A stretch of DNA of 6,489 nt from JAVRLB01 sp049965455. Lineage in GTDB: Archaea; Thermoplasmatota; Thermoplasmata; Thermoplasmatales; ARK-15. Below, piece after piece: positions 5,658 through 6,489 of the stretch. Position numbers and translations under genes: made by a program. The notes beneath the pieces were generated by a model, which searched no databases, was not told the DNA's origin, and saw only the letters and a program-made list of their open reading frames with translations. The stretch is from the NCBI GenBank assembly GCA_049965455.1, contig JBMFWH010000066.1, positions 1 through 6,489 on the forward strand, given 5' to 3'. Each line of letters opens with the position of its first letter. Position 1 is the stretch's first letter.

Positions 5658-5711
5658 GAATAGCTTTACGATAGCAATAATTCTTCAATCACTGCAGATC
5701 CGCATATTAGA

Positions 5712-5734
5712 ACTTGAGTTTCCCAAAAATTTAG
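5712..5734 (+). repeat. Candidate insertion-sequence terminal repeat
   Basis: ACTTGAGTTTCCC followed by AAAAATTTAG lies 69 bases beyond the transposase stop codon at 5804, where the 3' end of an IS would be. A close inverted copy occurs at 287-311. The opposite end of this element lies outside the window, so target-site duplications cannot be checked here. Confidence 0.45.
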
Positions 5735-5803
5735 CATAAAATATTGATAAAATGATGTGTTATAAATATTTTAGAATAGTTTTTACCTATTTTTGGTTAG
5801 TAT

Positions 5804-6489
5804 TCATAATACTCGATCTGGATATTTTATATTCAGATCATTCAATATTTCTTTGCATTCTTCTGATTCATTCCTGATCGTTATTATTTTATCCCCTATT
5901 TTTACAGGTATTGCCTCCATCCTCGATAAAATATCCATTACTCTTGATATGCTCTTGCCTGTTTTCTTTTCTATTATCCTTCCTATTAATAGCGATAACA
6001 CACTTATAAATACATGAGCCCTTATTCGTTCTGTTTTCCTATGATATATTGGCCTGATCTCTATAAATGATTTTATAGTCCTGAACGCTCTTTCTATTTT
6101 CCATAGATCTTTGTATGTTTTTACTGCTTCCTCTTTTCCTAAGCTTGAATTGGTAATTATTAAGAATCTACCTGCAAGACCCTTTATTTCTTTTATTTTT
6201 TTCTCGTTCAGTTTTATTTCATTGCCCTTAAATGATACCAATGACCTTAAATTTCCAAGCTTGTTTTTTGTCTCTTCTTTCCCTAATTGTTCTGTTAATA
6301 TCTTCTCTACCGCCTCGATCTTTCTATCCAGGTCTTCAAGATCTTGCTTTTCACGCTCCGGATTGTACACAAATATGTACCTTCTTTTACCTTTATTTGC
6401 AAGTTCTTCGGGGGAGGTAAGGTCTATAATTGTGTAAGTATATAGGTCATAATATAGAGATCATGAAATAGTAGCAGAGGTGTAAAAAT
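5804..6489 (-). pseudogene. IS1634/IS4-type DDE transposase, C-terminal part, frame broken
   Basis: The open frame from 6460 down to the stop at 5804-5806 encodes about 218 aa of a transposase C-terminus. YKDLWKIERAFRTIKSFIEI followed by RPIYHRKTERIRAHVFISVLSLLI is the conserved block holding the catalytic glutamate (E of KIERAF) and the YREK-like signature of the IS4 superfamily; the layout is closest to IS1634. The upstream part, DLTSPEELANKGKRRYIFVYNPER (6431-6352), is also in frame and typical of the family. GTG at 6370 is therefore not a plausible start, because conserved sequence continues past it. An in-frame TGA at 6461-6463 interrupts the protein, and the N-terminal half with the first two catalytic aspartates would lie beyond the window. 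The break suggests an inactive copy, or a frameshift or sequencing error. A candidate IS end lies downstream at 5712-5734. Confidence 0.8.

Noticed and set aside
5804..6370. Transposase fragment as a complete 188-aa gene starting at GTG 6370
   Set aside because: Family-conserved sequence continues in frame upstream of the GTG to about 6435, so the GTG is internal and the gene is a broken larger one.

Overview
The window most likely comes from an AT-rich archaeon, and the order Thermoplasmatales (the Thermoplasma/Ferroplasma/Cuniculiplasma group) is my best guess. The signs are TATA-type boxes sitting about 25-30 bases upstream of start codons that have no Shine-Dalgarno sequence (leaderless genes), T-run terminators, many AGA/AGG and ATA codons, and an archaeal-type threonine synthase. 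The taxonomic guess is inference; no rRNA or other marker gene is present.

Layout. (1) 1-2046: a minus-strand gene for a 494-aa SEC-C zinc-motif protein lies between two direct copies of a ~100-bp AT-rich repeat. A 22-bp motif at the inner end of the first repeat recurs inverted just upstream of the SEC-C promoter, so the gene is bracketed by inverted repeats at 81-102 and 1872-1893. (2) 2046-3980: a two-gene minus-strand operon encodes a winged-helix regulator and, 6 bases downstream, a major facilitator superfamily exporter. (3) 3981-4172: a palindrome-rich divergent promoter region. (4) 4173-4463: a 96-aa orphan helical protein on the plus strand with a strong Shine-Dalgarno. (5) 4609-5631: a leaderless threonine synthase-type PLP enzyme followed by a T-run terminator. 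(6) 5712-6489: the 3' part of an IS1634/IS4-type transposase on the minus strand. Its frame is broken by an in-frame TGA near the window edge, and a candidate insertion-sequence end lies beyond its stop codon.

How it fits together. The regulator and exporter look like a classic regulator/efflux pair controlled from the palindromic intergenic region, which may also control the divergent orphan gene. The threonine synthase-like gene has its own promoter and looks like housekeeping metabolism. The two outer regions carry mobile-DNA signs: the transposase remnant on the right, and the repeat-bracketed SEC-C gene on the left with a second, solo copy of the right-hand IS-end motif next to it. The best candidate for something undescribed is the SEC-C gene as cargo of a transposase-less, inverted-repeat-bounded unit. 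The repeats are visible; the mobility is inference.
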